This document shows positions 54,415 to 63,726 of a stretch of 64,000 bases of DNA, piece after piece. The position numbers and the translations under genes were made by a program. The first letter of the stretch is position 1. Each line of letters starts with the position of its first letter. A model generated the notes under the pieces. That model searched no databases. It was not told the origin of the DNA and saw nothing but the letters and a program-made list of their open reading frames with translations. Source of the DNA: an uncultured Paracoccaceae bacterium (GTDB taxonomy: Bacteria > Pseudomonadota > Alphaproteobacteria > Rhodobacterales > Rhodobacteraceae); the NCBI GenBank assembly GCA_947503775.1, contig CANNFE010000002.1, positions 1-64,000 on the forward strand, given 5' to 3'.

Positions 54415-55829
54415 TCCGGCTGCCAGTCGCCGAAACCGAATTCCAGATAATCCTGATCGTAAGCCGCGCGCGTCGCGGCCTCGATCTGGTCGTCGTAGAT
54501 CTCGGCGAGGCGGGCGGCATGTCCATCGGTGGCCAGTTCTGGGATGGGGGCATCCGGCCGGCCGATCTGACTGGCGAGATGCGCCAGATCGGTGGCCAAC
54601 GTGCTTTCCCGCGCAAGGTAGTGCGGCACCTGCGCCTTACCGGCGCCGCGTAGGATCTGCCGTTGCGAGGCCCAGTTGCCATCGATGCGGATGCTGGTCT
54701 GGCCCGCGAGATTGGCCTTGAGAAACTCCAGGAAAGCCAGAAAGGCGGTGCTGTGCGCGGCGATGTCGTAGCCCTCCATCGCGTCAAGTTCGGGGATCGG
54801 CAGGCGGTAGCGGTTGATGAGCCGCTTGCGCAGGCTGGGGAATTTATTCGTCAGGATGAAGTCGCAGAACGCGGCATGGGCACGGGCGACCGGATGGCGC
54901 AGGACCGAGAAGGCGCGGTATCCGGGGTGGCTGGTTCTCCAGTCACGCAGGCCGGATTGTGAGAACTTGCCGATAAGCTCGTCTCGCCCGACCTCGTCGA
55001 GGGCCGACATCCATTTGAGGACGGCTCCGCTTGGTGCCGACTGGATCGGGATGAAGATCAGGGGGGCTGTCGGGCAGGCCCTGAATGTGTTGATCGCGGG
55101 AGCGCGGTCCGCTTCAAGTTGGCGGGGCAGATCGAGGCCGTAAATGTCCAGGTTTGACAGGGCTTCGCGCATCTCGTCGTAATTCGTGATCTGATCGCGC
55201 AGGGTGCGCCTGTTCTGCTTTTTGAGCTTGCCGTCGAGCGCCTCGATCCGGGTCTCCATGCCGAGCCAGTCCAGAAGACCGTTCAGGACATCGACATCGC
55301 GCAGATCGTTATAGTCGATCCGGAAGGCGCTTTGGCCGGTGATCTTGAGCACCCGTTCGATGTGGTTGCGGGCGGCCAGCGCCTCGGACAGGTAGGTCTG
55401 GAAATCCTCGGAATCGAAGGTGATTTCGACATCCTTGTGGTGGCTTGCATTGGTCAGCATCCACTGCCCCGTCGCCTCGGCGATCTTGAGGGAGACATAG
55501 CTGTCGAGCATGTTGCGGGTCAGGATGATCTTGGCGCAGCCGGGATCGGCGAGGACCTCATCACGGATGCGGGGATCGTGATCGCCGAAGAAGCGAAAGC
55601 CGTTGAAGCCGTCAGCAGCTTTGACATCCTCGAGCAGACGGGTGGGGGTTTCTTCGCGTTCGGCCAGATCGATCTCGAAAGCGGTTTCGTTGTTTGGATG
55701 GCCCACGAAATAAGGATTGAACAGCTCTCCGTGGCACGCCATGCCGCCAACCGCGTTGAGGTTCGCCTCGAGGAAGTTGGATCCGGTTCGCATATCGGCG
55801 AGGATCGTGAAGTAGCGATACTTTGTCAT
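54411..55829 (-). CDS. Sulfotransferase-family protein, tandem domains
   Basis: The N-terminal ~230 residues of this 472-aa protein form a PAPS sulfotransferase of the Stf0 kind: ILADMRTGSNFLEANL (5'-phosphosulfate loop) and KIILTRNMLDSYVSLK (3'-phosphate site). The second half looks like a related but degenerate copy: LIFIPIQSAPSGAVLKWM replaces the loop, and FSVLRHPVARAHAAF retains the R-P site. It is the last gene of the polysaccharide operon, overlapping the glycosyltransferase by 4 bases, so it probably sulfates that glycan. The cysQ-like gene at the window end fits PAPS metabolism. Confidence 0.78.
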   Translation of the reverse strand: MTKYRYFTILADMRTGSNFLEANLNAVGGMACHGELFNPYFVGHPNNETAFEIDLAEREETPTRLLEDVKAADGFNGFRFFGDHDPRIRDEVLADPGCAKIILTRNMLDSYVSLKIAEATGQWMLTNASHHKDVEITFDSEDFQTYLSEALAARNHIERVLKITGQSAFRIDYNDLRDVDVLNGLLDWLGMETRIEALDGKLKKQNRRTLRDQITNYDEMREALSNLDIYGLDLPRQLEADRAPAINTFRACPTAPLIFIPIQSAPSGAVLKWMSALDEVGRDELIGKFSQSGLRDWRTSHPGYRAFSVLRHPVARAHAAFCDFILTNKFPSLRKRLINRYRLPIPELDAMEGYDIAAHSTAFLAFLEFLKANLAGQTSIRIDGNWASQRQILRGAGKAQVPHYLARESTLATDLAHLASQIGRPDAPIPELATDGHAARLAEIYDDQIEAATRAAYDQDYLEFGFGDWQPD

Positions 55830-57526
55830 GATGCTTGCCCAATTTTCGAGCGTTGCGGCGCGGGGGCCATTGGCAGGGTCTGATCGGGGGGGAAGTCTCC
55901 GGTCAGGTGAGGATGCATTCCGGCATTCCTGAGATCCTGAAGAAAATCGCTGAAGCCCGTCAGATCGACCATATCGGGAAATTCATAGGACTTGGCGTTG
56001 GTGCGCGGGGCGATCTCGTCGATGACGGGTTTGAATTGCGAGAAGGGGTTGTTCAGGAAATCGGCCAAGGTCCAGATCCGGATCCTGGCTCTTGCGTAGT
56101 AGGAATTCAGGATCGAGATATGGTCCTGTTCGGCGGTCTGCATCTTGGAGGCGGAGGTGCGGATTTTCTCGATCGGCTCGCCCGACTGAAAGAGCGGGAT
56201 CGCCCATGCGCCGGAGATGACCGAGATTTGTGCATTGGCATCCTTGGCCAGTGTCCAGCTGATCCGGGGGTCGTCGGTGGGGCCGTATTGGAAGCATTGA
56301 CGCTCTCCGCGCAGGTTCCAGATGAGGTTGCGCAGGAATTGTTCGGGATCGTAGTCGCGGATGGCGGCAGAGGCGGGCATGGCGCCGGCATAGGTCGCCT
56401 CGTCCAGTTCGAAGGGAACGTGATCCTTCGCAAAAAGGCGTCCGTGCACCTTGAACCCGGTCAGCTTGGACAACCACGGCTCGAAATCGACGAATAGCTC
56501 GGAGAAGCCTTCGAAGACGGAATAGGGCGCGGCGGTGAGGCCGTTTTCCCAGCCATCTCGGGGATGTCTGCTTTGCATCACGAGGCCGGGGCGGCCGCGG
56601 GTTCGGCGGAGGACGGCGTTTTCCAAAGAGCGGATCAGGCGGCTTGGGCGCGGCTCCTCGATGCCGGACGGGACGCTTTGGGGGGCGAGGAAGGTATCGT
56701 AGAGCAGATCTGCGCGGTGCCAGATCTTGCGGGCGACGAAGCAGCGCGATTCTTGCAAGGCCTTGAGGTGATCGTTGTAGAAAACGTTGGGTTTGCCTTG
56801 AAAGTCGAATTTGGAGAGGGTCAGAGACCGACTTTCGATGGTCTTTGCGTGTCGCCTTGCCAGGGTCTGGAAATAGCTTTCATCCGGGATCCAGACGGTC
56901 CTGAAATAGCGGTCGTAGCGGTCGAGATCAGGGTCCGACAGGATCGCCTCGAGCGTTTCGCGAGTCAGGCACCACCATTGGGAGCCCAGATGGGGTCTAA
57001 TGCCTTCTGGGAGGCTGCGTTCGTATTTGAACCGGCGTTGCAGCCTGACATAGGCATCGAAGAGGCGACGCTGCTTGCGCCAGGAAAACGGGAACCGCAG
57101 CGTGAAGCGTTCGGCATCGAGCCCGCCGACAGCCCATCGCACATCTGCGGAGGTCGCGCTTTCGATGAAGTCGGTGCCGGGATGCGCGTCGAGATAGGCC
57201 TCGAGATCCTTGATTGGGCGGAGCGGCAGGCAGGATCCCGAGCAGAGATAGACGCGGTCGGCCTTGGGAAACTCCTCAAGAAGCTGGGCGGTGGCGGCTT
57301 TGGTCGCCTGAACGATGCCCCAGGTGCCCCATTCGCAGCGGAACCGTTTGGAAAAGCGGATATCCTTCAGATCCGAGAGGGATGTGACGAGCTGCTGATA
57401 GGCAGTCTGAGGGACATTTTCATCGATATGCAGGACAACGGGGCATCCGGCGGCGGACCAGTGTCGGACGAGCTGTTCGACGCGGTCGAAGGCGGTGTGA
57501 GCCAACATGACGACGCCGAGGGTCAT
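55826..57526 (-). CDS. Glycosyltransferase of the core-2/I-branching (GT14-like) type with C-terminal extension
   Basis: The start was set at MTLGVVMLAHTAFDRV (overlapping the previous gene by ATGA); the track ORF extends upstream as a shadow. Residues ~1-290 resemble branching-enzyme-type transferases (VVLHIDENVPQ; FPKADRVYLCSGSCLPLRPI; LGSQWWCLTRETLE; WIPDESYFQTLARR). The remaining ~270 residues are an extension I cannot name. It probably adds a sugar to an exported glycan. It is flanked by another transferase and a sulfotransferase. Confidence 0.78.
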   Translation of the reverse strand: MTLGVVMLAHTAFDRVEQLVRHWSAAGCPVVLHIDENVPQTAYQQLVTSLSDLKDIRFSKRFRCEWGTWGIVQATKAATAQLLEEFPKADRVYLCSGSCLPLRPIKDLEAYLDAHPGTDFIESATSADVRWAVGGLDAERFTLRFPFSWRKQRRLFDAYVRLQRRFKYERSLPEGIRPHLGSQWWCLTRETLEAILSDPDLDRYDRYFRTVWIPDESYFQTLARRHAKTIESRSLTLSKFDFQGKPNVFYNDHLKALQESRCFVARKIWHRADLLYDTFLAPQSVPSGIEEPRPSRLIRSLENAVLRRTRGRPGLVMQSRHPRDGWENGLTAAPYSVFEGFSELFVDFEPWLSKLTGFKVHGRLFAKDHVPFELDEATYAGAMPASAAIRDYDPEQFLRNLIWNLRGERQCFQYGPTDDPRISWTLAKDANAQISVISGAWAIPLFQSGEPIEKIRTSASKMQTAEQDHISILNSYYARARIRIWTLADFLNNPFSQFKPVIDEIAPRTNAKSYEFPDMVDLTGFSDFLQDLRNAGMHPHLTGDFPPDQTLPMAPAPQRSKIGQAS

Positions 57527-58533
57527 ACCCAGTTCCCCTTGGACATCAGGCCGAGCACTTCGAGCTGCCGCCAGTCGCGGTATCTGTCGGACCAGGGGCA
57601 CCAGAGGTCGAGATCCTCGCCCAATCCTTCGGCATAGGCGCGGTATTCGTGGCTGCCGGCATAGTGCTGCTTGCGCTCGAGCTCTTCGGTGGCCTTGTCG
57701 CCAAACGTGTCGAGGAACTTGGTGTGGAGCAGGACGCCGGAGGCTTTCTCTCCGCCCCATTCATCATAGGTGAGGTTCAGGCCGCGCGGCAAAAGCGTGT
57801 GGGTGGAACTGATATAGACATAGGCCCTGTTCCATTTGACGAGCGGGATCTTATTGAGCGCGGGCGCGCGTTCGGGCAGATCGGTGAAGAATTTACGCAT
57901 GCGGGGGCCGCCCTGGATCCAGAGATTGCCGTAGCGCTTGTTCTTCTTGATCGTGTAATTGCCCGCATCGAACCAGTTGGCGAGCTCGATCGGGTTTTGT
58001 CCGCGCCGGTAGGGATGCGCATCGATAGGGCCTTTGGGATAGAGGTCCAGAAGCATCGCGCTGAAGGAGCGGATGGAGGAGGCATCGAGCCAGTCGGTCA
58101 GAGCGCGCATCGGCCTGGTATCGCAGAACGGATAGACGAAAAGCTCGTCGGGATCGACGGTCAGGCACCAATGGCCGTGGGCGTGCCGGATCTGGAGCCA
58201 GGTGAGCCAGTCCACCCCGAAGCGGGCGCGTTTGTAACTGGCAGTCGTCGTCCAAAGCGACACGTCGGGCTGATCGGCGAGGTATTCCCGCCCGCCATCG
58301 GTGCTGTCGTTATCCACCATCAGGAAGTGCTGGACGCCTAGATCACGGTAGTAATCGAGGAAATGCGGAAGACGCACATTCTCGTTCCGGAAGGTGCTTA
58401 AGACGAGGATGTCGTCCTTAGCGATCTGCGCGGTTTTGTCAGAGACAGGTTTGATGTCGCGCCCCTTGCGATAGGCGCGGATGCGCCATCGCTTGCGCTG
58501 AAGTCGTAGCTTATAGGATTGGATCACGCCCAA
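57523..58533 (-). CDS. Glycosyltransferase family 2-like protein
   Basis: The 336-aa protein has a GT-A fold of the Glyco_tranf_2_4 kind: DILVLSTFRNENVRLPHFLD, HFLMVDNDSTDGG and the DxD-type CLTVDPDELFVYP. The start MGVIQSYKLRLQRKR is basic, suggesting membrane association. It is 14 bases after the family 4-type transferase gene. It is part of the galU-galE operon. Confidence 0.85.
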   Translation of the reverse strand: MGVIQSYKLRLQRKRWRIRAYRKGRDIKPVSDKTAQIAKDDILVLSTFRNENVRLPHFLDYYRDLGVQHFLMVDNDSTDGGREYLADQPDVSLWTTTASYKRARFGVDWLTWLQIRHAHGHWCLTVDPDELFVYPFCDTRPMRALTDWLDASSIRSFSAMLLDLYPKGPIDAHPYRRGQNPIELANWFDAGNYTIKKNKRYGNLWIQGGPRMRKFFTDLPERAPALNKIPLVKWNRAYVYISSTHTLLPRGLNLTYDEWGGEKASGVLLHTKFLDTFGDKATEELERKQHYAGSHEYRAYAEGLGEDLDLWCPWSDRYRDWRQLEVLGLMSKGNWV

Positions 58534-58547
58534 CCTGTTACCTCGCC

Positions 58548-59708
58548 TTACACCTGATCGCTTGTTTGTGAGCCGCCTGCCTCCTGCAAGACAAGCGCGA
58601 AATGGCTGTCCCAGTCAGGCGGCGTGATGGGATCGGGGCGATCTGCCTCTTTCATCCGCGCAAGGCGGCGGATTTCGGCCCGCCATGCGTCCGGATCGGA
58701 CAGGTCGGCGTAGATCGCAGCATCGCCCAGAAGCTCTTGTGTCACGGCAAGCGGCGCGCAGAGGACCGGCGTGCCGCGCGCGGCGGCTTCGAGCGGGGGC
58801 AGGCCGTAGCCTTCGGCGCGGCTGGGCCAGAGAAAAGCGGTTGCCCGTTCAAGGAGCGCGGCGACGGCGCCGTCCGAGAGGCCGGGGCATTCGAAGACGG
58901 TTCGGTTCATCATCGGGGAGGTGTCGAGGCGGGCAAAGACATCCTCGTTCCGCCAGCCGCGGTGGCCACAGATGAGGAGCGTGGGACCATCGTCGCCCAG
59001 CGCTTCCCACAAATCGAGGAGAAAGGCGTGGTTCTTGCGGGGCTCGATCGTGCCGAGGGTCACGAAGACGGGGCCATCGAGGGGCAGATGAGACGGAATC
59101 TCGTCCGGGGCGGGATCGGCGAGTTCAACGCCGATGGGGGCAACGAGGCCAGGCGGGACGGGATCCGCCGCATGGCGGGCGACATCGGTGCGGGTCTGCT
59201 CGGAGATGTAGATCAGGCGGTCTGCGTGTTTTACGGCGGCGCTGAGTTTGGCCTCGAAGATCTCGGGCGTGCCCTCTTTCTGAAGATCAGGCAGATCGAG
59301 GGGGATCGTGTCGTGGAGCAGGATCGTGATCGTGCAGTCCTTGAGGGCCGTGAGGTGCCGGTCGGTCAGATTGGTGTGACCTACATTGAAGTAGCGGCAG
59401 CCTTGCGGCATTGCGCGCCGGATCGTCCAGGCAAGGGCAAAGCGTGGAGCTCGCGCCTTGGCGAGACGGCGTAGGGCGCTGGTGTCGAGAGGTGCAACGG
59501 GGTCGGTGAAGGCCTGAAGGACATCGCGCATCCCGGCGCGGTCCAGCAGGAGATATCCCAGCCGCGTCCGGACCAGACCGAAGACACTTTCGGGGTGATT
59601 ACAGAAGGCGCGCAGGTAGGCGCGTTCGACCCGGTCGATCCCGGTCAGTACCTTGCCCCACCGCGAGACAAGCCGCGTCAGGTCGAGGCACAGAGCCGGA
59701 TCAGCGAT
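58548..59708 (-). CDS. Glycosyltransferase family 1/4-like, apparent AUC start codon
   Basis: The core has the GT-B pattern: FVTLGTIEPRKNHAFLLDLW, VFECPGLSDGAVAALLE and FLWPSRAEGYGLPPLEAAA. The track ORF begins at ATG 59531, but the same open frame continues 59 codons upstream with conserved-looking sequence (LCLDLTRLVSRWGKVLTGID, RVERAYLRAF) usual at the N-terminus of this family. No ATG, GTG or TTG is present there. The frame can begin at ATC 59708, five bases after GGAGG and overlapping the galE stop. That gives 386 aa. Either AUC is used or the start was lost by mutation and a shorter product is made. Confidence 0.72.
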   Translation of the reverse strand: MADPALCLDLTRLVSRWGKVLTGIDRVERAYLRAFCNHPESVFGLVRTRLGYLLLDRAGMRDVLQAFTDPVAPLDTSALRRLAKARAPRFALAWTIRRAMPQGCRYFNVGHTNLTDRHLTALKDCTITILLHDTIPLDLPDLQKEGTPEIFEAKLSAAVKHADRLIYISEQTRTDVARHAADPVPPGLVAPIGVELADPAPDEIPSHLPLDGPVFVTLGTIEPRKNHAFLLDLWEALGDDGPTLLICGHRGWRNEDVFARLDTSPMMNRTVFECPGLSDGAVAALLERATAFLWPSRAEGYGLPPLEAAARGTPVLCAPLAVTQELLGDAAIYADLSDPDAWRAEIRRLARMKEADRPDPITPPDWDSHFALVLQEAGGSQTSDQV

Positions 59709-60684
59709 CGTATCCTCCGTTCTGGTGCCAGCGCCATGCGTCCTTGATCATCTGGGACATCACCGAGCGGTCCGGCTCCCAACCGAGGAGGGATTTGGCC
59801 TTTTCGCTGCCCGAGACCAGCTTGACGCAGTCACCCGGCCTGCGGTCACCTTCGGTTACGGGGACGGCGCGGTTGGTGACTTCGGCGGAGCGGTCGATGA
59901 CCTCGCGGACCGAGAATCCCGTGCCCGTGCCAAGGTTGAAGACCTCGCTGTCCTTGCCGTCCTCAAGCCATTTGAGGCCGAGGACATGCGCCTCGACCAG
60001 GTCCATGACGTGGACGTAATCGCGGATGCAGGTGCCATCGGGCGTCTCGTAATCGGTGCCGTAGACCGTGAGCGCGTCGCGCTTGCCGTCGATTGCATCG
60101 AGCATTAGCGGGATGAGATGGGTTTCGGGCTGGTGGAATTCGCCCACCTCGCCGTCGGGATCGGCGCCTGCCACGTTGAAATAGCGGAAGATCACCGATT
60201 TGAGCCCGTAGGCCGTGCCGAAATCGGTCAGCATGTCCTCGATCGCGCGTTTGGAGCCGCCATAGGCGTTGATCGGGCGTTGCGCGCTATCCTCGTCGAG
60301 GACGACGCCATCCTGATCGCCATAGGTCGCGCAGGTCGAGGAGAAGACGAAGTTCTTGCAGTTCGCGGCGACGGCCGCCTCGATCAGGTTGAGGCTGCCG
60401 AGGACGTTGTGACGCCAGTAGAGGCCGGGATCGGCCATGCTTTCGCCGACCTGGCTGAGGGCGGCGAAGTGCAGGACGGCTGCGGGCTTGTGCTTGGCGA
60501 AGACCTCGCCCAGGCGAGCGCGGTCGGCGAGATCGCCTTCTTCGAAGGGACCGAACTTGACCGCGTCACGCCAGCCCGTGAGCAGGTTGTCGAAGGTAAT
60601 CGGCTCATAGCCCGCCTGGGCAAGTGCCTTGCAGGCATGCGAGCCGATATAGCCGGCTCCTCCTGTCACAAGAACCGGGGTCAT
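59701..60684 (-). CDS. galE: UDP-glucose 4-epimerase
   Basis: The 327-aa extended SDR has VTGGAGYIGSHACKAL, SSTCATYGD and active Tyr/Lys in NAYGGSKRAIEDML. It interconverts UDP-glucose and UDP-galactose and supplies the glycosyltransferases downstream. It lies 5 bases after galU. Confidence 0.93.
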   Translation of the reverse strand: MTPVLVTGGAGYIGSHACKALAQAGYEPITFDNLLTGWRDAVKFGPFEEGDLADRARLGEVFAKHKPAAVLHFAALSQVGESMADPGLYWRHNVLGSLNLIEAAVAANCKNFVFSSTCATYGDQDGVVLDEDSAQRPINAYGGSKRAIEDMLTDFGTAYGLKSVIFRYFNVAGADPDGEVGEFHQPETHLIPLMLDAIDGKRDALTVYGTDYETPDGTCIRDYVHVMDLVEAHVLGLKWLEDGKDSEVFNLGTGTGFSVREVIDRSAEVTNRAVPVTEGDRRPGDCVKLVSGSEKAKSLLGWEPDRSVMSQMIKDAWRWHQNGGYDR

Positions 60685-60689
60685 GGGCT

Positions 60690-61583
60690 TTATTCGGCCG
60701 CCTGCCGCGGCGCAACCATGCCTTCGAGATACTGCATCAGCTCGTCGCGCAATTCATCCCGGGCGAGGCCGAAGGCGACGGTGGCTTGAAGATATCCGGC
60801 CTTGTTGCCGCAGTCGAAGCGCTGGCCTTGAAAGCGGAAGCCGTGAACGCCCTCTTCGCCGCCGATTTCGGCCGCGATAGCGTCGGTGAGCTGGATCTCG
60901 CCGCCCGCGCCGGGTTTGAGCGAGCCGAGATTTTGCATGATCGACGGGGTCAGGATGTAGCGGCCGATCACGGCGAGGTTCGACGGCGCCTCGCCTGCGG
61001 GGGGTTTTTCGACCATCTCGCTGACCTCGAAGATCTGGCCGTTCTCTTTCTTGATGCCAAGCACCCCGTAGGCGGATGTCCGTTCAGGGGCGACTTCCAT
61101 TGCGGCGACAACACTGCCACCGGTTTCGGCATGGGCTTCGACCATTTGCTGGAGGCAGGGCTTTTCGGCGGCGATCACGTCGTCGGTCAGGATGACGGCA
61201 AACGGCTCGTCCCCGACCAGACGGCGGGCGCACCAGACGGCGTGCCCGAGGCCCAGCGCTTTGTGCTGGCGGATATAGGCGATCGCGCCGTCATCCATGT
61301 TGGTCGCCTTGAGTGTTTCGAGCAGCTTGGTTTTGTTGGCTTCGGCGAGTGCCGTCTGAAGCTGCGGGGCGTGGTCGAAATAATCCTCGAGCGCGCCTTT
61401 GCCCCGGGACGTTACGAAGATAAACTCTTCGATCCCGGCGGCGCGCGCTTCGTCGATGGCATATTGAATCAGGGGCCTGTCGACGAGCGTCATGATCTCT
61501 TTGGGGATCGATTTGGTCGCCGGGAGGAATCGTGTCCCGAGGCCTGCAACCGGGAATATTGCTTTGGTTACCTTGCGCGTCAT
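60690..61583 (-). CDS. galU: UTP-glucose-1-phosphate uridylyltransferase
   Basis: The 297-aa nucleotidyltransferase begins AIFPVAGLGTRFLPATKSIP with KEIMTLVDRPLIQYAIDEA, the GalU signature. It makes UDP-glucose from UTP and glucose-1-phosphate. It leads the galU-galE-glycosyltransferase-sulfotransferase operon. The 101-bp spacer upstream (61584-61684) probably holds the operon promoter, but no clear boxes were picked. Confidence 0.93.
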   Translation of the reverse strand: MTRKVTKAIFPVAGLGTRFLPATKSIPKEIMTLVDRPLIQYAIDEARAAGIEEFIFVTSRGKGALEDYFDHAPQLQTALAEANKTKLLETLKATNMDDGAIAYIRQHKALGLGHAVWCARRLVGDEPFAVILTDDVIAAEKPCLQQMVEAHAETGGSVVAAMEVAPERTSAYGVLGIKKENGQIFEVSEMVEKPPAGEAPSNLAVIGRYILTPSIMQNLGSLKPGAGGEIQLTDAIAAEIGGEEGVHGFRFQGQRFDCGNKAGYLQATVAFGLARDELRDELMQYLEGMVAPRQAAE

Positions 61584-61684
61584 AAGAAAACCTCTCTCAA
61601 AAATATGCCGGTCAGCTTGCGGATGTCATACCCACTTTCTGCACATGCGAAAAGATGCCGCGACCGGTAGGAACGGATTTCAGC

Positions 61685-62929
61685 CTAGACCAAGCGAAGC
61701 TCTGCCGCACCCCTGACCTGTGCGACGCGGGCGACTTCCCTTTTTGCGCGTTTCTTGCGCGATTGCAGAATGAGCCGTGGGCCGCTGCGTTTGGCACGTC
61801 CGAAGATCCCTCCTGTCTGAAGCCAGTAACCCTCTGTTGTGAAACGAAGCTTATGGGGTCTCATCGTCGGTTTCATGGCGTAGACGGTCACGATGTGGCC
61901 TTCTTTGACAGCCGTTTTAGCCTTTGGGCGCAGTCTGCGGTGGCTTCTGCCGGCCAGAGCGATGGAGGCGCCGGTGCTGCTCTGACGCTTGAGCGGCAGA
62001 AAGTCGGGAGCGTCGAGCGGAATCGGCTCGAGCGGCAGGACCGGGCGGTTTTGCCCGGCGGTCCAGCCTGCATCAAAGGAGCGCATGAGGCGCCTGAGAT
62101 CGCGAGGCTCGAGCGCACCGCTGACGAGGGCGCGGTCCGCGCGGGCCTTTTGTTCAGCGCGGAACAGGGCCCGTCGGGGGGCGGTGTCGATGCCCGGTTG
62201 ATGTTTTCTGAGGAAAACCGCCTGGCTGGCCGCGATTTCAAAGAGATCGAGCGGCGTGCGGTCTCGGCGCCTGCGGCTGCTTTCGCGGTATCCGTGGTGC
62301 ACTTCGGCCATGGGCACGATCGCGGTACGGGCATTGAGGGCGCCCAGTCGCAGATTGAGATCGCTTTCGTCCAGAAAAAAGTGAAACGCCGGATCGAAAC
62401 CGCCCAGATCCGAAAGCATCACGCGCAGATACGCCATGTTGCAGCCTTCGGTCTTGATGCCATGACCGGGGCTCGGCTCGAGGATGACGGGGTCGGATCC
62501 GGCCACCACGATGGGCGATGAGGTGCCGTCGGGGGCAATGTCGCGTGCGCGCCATTGATAGCTGATCCCGTTGCGCCCGCGCACGAAGCCCCCCGCGGCC
62601 GAAATGGTCGGGCTGTCGAACGGTTCGGTCAGATGGGCGAGCCAGTAGGGTTCGGGGACGGCGTCGTCGTCGAGAAAGGCCAGGATCTCTCCGGCGGAGG
62701 CGGCGATGCCCAGATTTCGGGCAGCCGCGATATTGGCCTCGTCGAAGGGGACGAGTTTGATGCGGCCTGTCCAGCCCATCGCCTCGACCGCAGCGATTCC
62801 GGTGGGATCGGCCACGACGACGACTTCGAACGCATCGTAGATCACCTGCTCGAGGCCCGTCAGGCAGAGGCGCAAGGCCTCCGGGCGTTCGCGCGAGACG
62901 ACGATGACGCTGACCGGCCGGGAGGTCAT
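61685..62929 (-). CDS. Glycosyltransferase family 2
   Basis: The 414-aa GT-A protein has PVSVIVVSRERPEALRLCL and the nucleotide-sugar motif ILAFLDDDAVPEPYW, then FHFFLDESDLNLRLG. The C-terminal ~130 residues are basic and of unknown role. The gene overlaps kdsB by four bases (ATGA). It likely adds a sugar to LPS or another envelope glycan. Confidence 0.88.
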   Translation of the reverse strand: MTSRPVSVIVVSRERPEALRLCLTGLEQVIYDAFEVVVVADPTGIAAVEAMGWTGRIKLVPFDEANIAAARNLGIAASAGEILAFLDDDAVPEPYWLAHLTEPFDSPTISAAGGFVRGRNGISYQWRARDIAPDGTSSPIVVAGSDPVILEPSPGHGIKTEGCNMAYLRVMLSDLGGFDPAFHFFLDESDLNLRLGALNARTAIVPMAEVHHGYRESSRRRRDRTPLDLFEIAASQAVFLRKHQPGIDTAPRRALFRAEQKARADRALVSGALEPRDLRRLMRSFDAGWTAGQNRPVLPLEPIPLDAPDFLPLKRQSSTGASIALAGRSHRRLRPKAKTAVKEGHIVTVYAMKPTMRPHKLRFTTEGYWLQTGGIFGRAKRSGPRLILQSRKKRAKREVARVAQVRGAAELRLV

Positions 62930-63726
62930 TCCATTCCCATCTCGGCCATCATCGCCTCGATCCGGGGGATATCTTCGGGGTTGTTCAGCTCCCAGAAGAG
63001 GCGGCCCTTGGCTTTAACCTCCACGCAGGCGATGCGGCGGCCGTTTTCGAGAAAGCGGAGCTGTTCGAGCCCTTCGAGATCTTCGAGCGGGCCGGTCTGC
63101 CAGCCGGGGTAGCCTGCGAGGACATCGGCGCGGTAGGCATAGACGCCGACGTGATGGAAGACGGGCGTGGGATCGGCGGGAGCGTAGGTTTCCGAGACGA
63201 AAGGGATGACCTCTTTGGAAAAGTAGAGCGCGTGTCCGCCGGTTCCGAAGACCGCCGTCGTGCCGCCCACGCGCCCTGCCCTGCGGTCGGCCAGCAGATC
63301 CGACAGCGTCTTGCCATCGCAGCGCAAAACCGGAGTGGCCAGTTGTGCCTCGGGATCGACCTTGAGGGCCGCGACCAGATCTTCGATGAACCAGCTTGGG
63401 GTGAGCGGCGCATCGCCTTGGAGGTTGACGATGATCTCGTGATCACCGCCGAGGGCCTGATGCGCCTCGGCGCAGCGTTCGGTGCCGTTCCGGCAGGTTT
63501 CGGACGTCATGACGACCTCGGCGCCGAAGCCCTCTGCCGCGGCCTTGATCCGGTCGTCATCGGTCGCGACGACGACCTTGTCGATGCCTGCCACCGCGCG
63601 CGCGGCCAGCCAGGATCGTTCGATCAGGCTGCGCGATGTGCCGGAGGCGCCGCGCAGGGCGGCGAGCGGTTTTCCGGGATAGCGCGAGGAGGCGTAGCGG
63701 GCCGGAATGACGATGAGGACGGACAT
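62926..63726 (-). CDS. kdsB: 3-deoxy-manno-octulosonate cytidylyltransferase (CMP-Kdo synthetase)
   Basis: The start MSVLIVIPARYASSRYPGKP gives 266 aa. RNGTERCAEA and IIVNLQGDAPL are typical. It activates Kdo with CTP for LPS inner core or capsule. It overlaps the cysQ-like stop (TGATG) and the glycosyltransferase start. Confidence 0.93.
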   Translation of the reverse strand: MSVLIVIPARYASSRYPGKPLAALRGASGTSRSLIERSWLAARAVAGIDKVVVATDDDRIKAAAEGFGAEVVMTSETCRNGTERCAEAHQALGGDHEIIVNLQGDAPLTPSWFIEDLVAALKVDPEAQLATPVLRCDGKTLSDLLADRRAGRVGGTTAVFGTGGHALYFSKEVIPFVSETYAPADPTPVFHHVGVYAYRADVLAGYPGWQTGPLEDLEGLEQLRFLENGRRIACVEVKAKGRLFWELNNPEDIPRIEAMMAEMGME

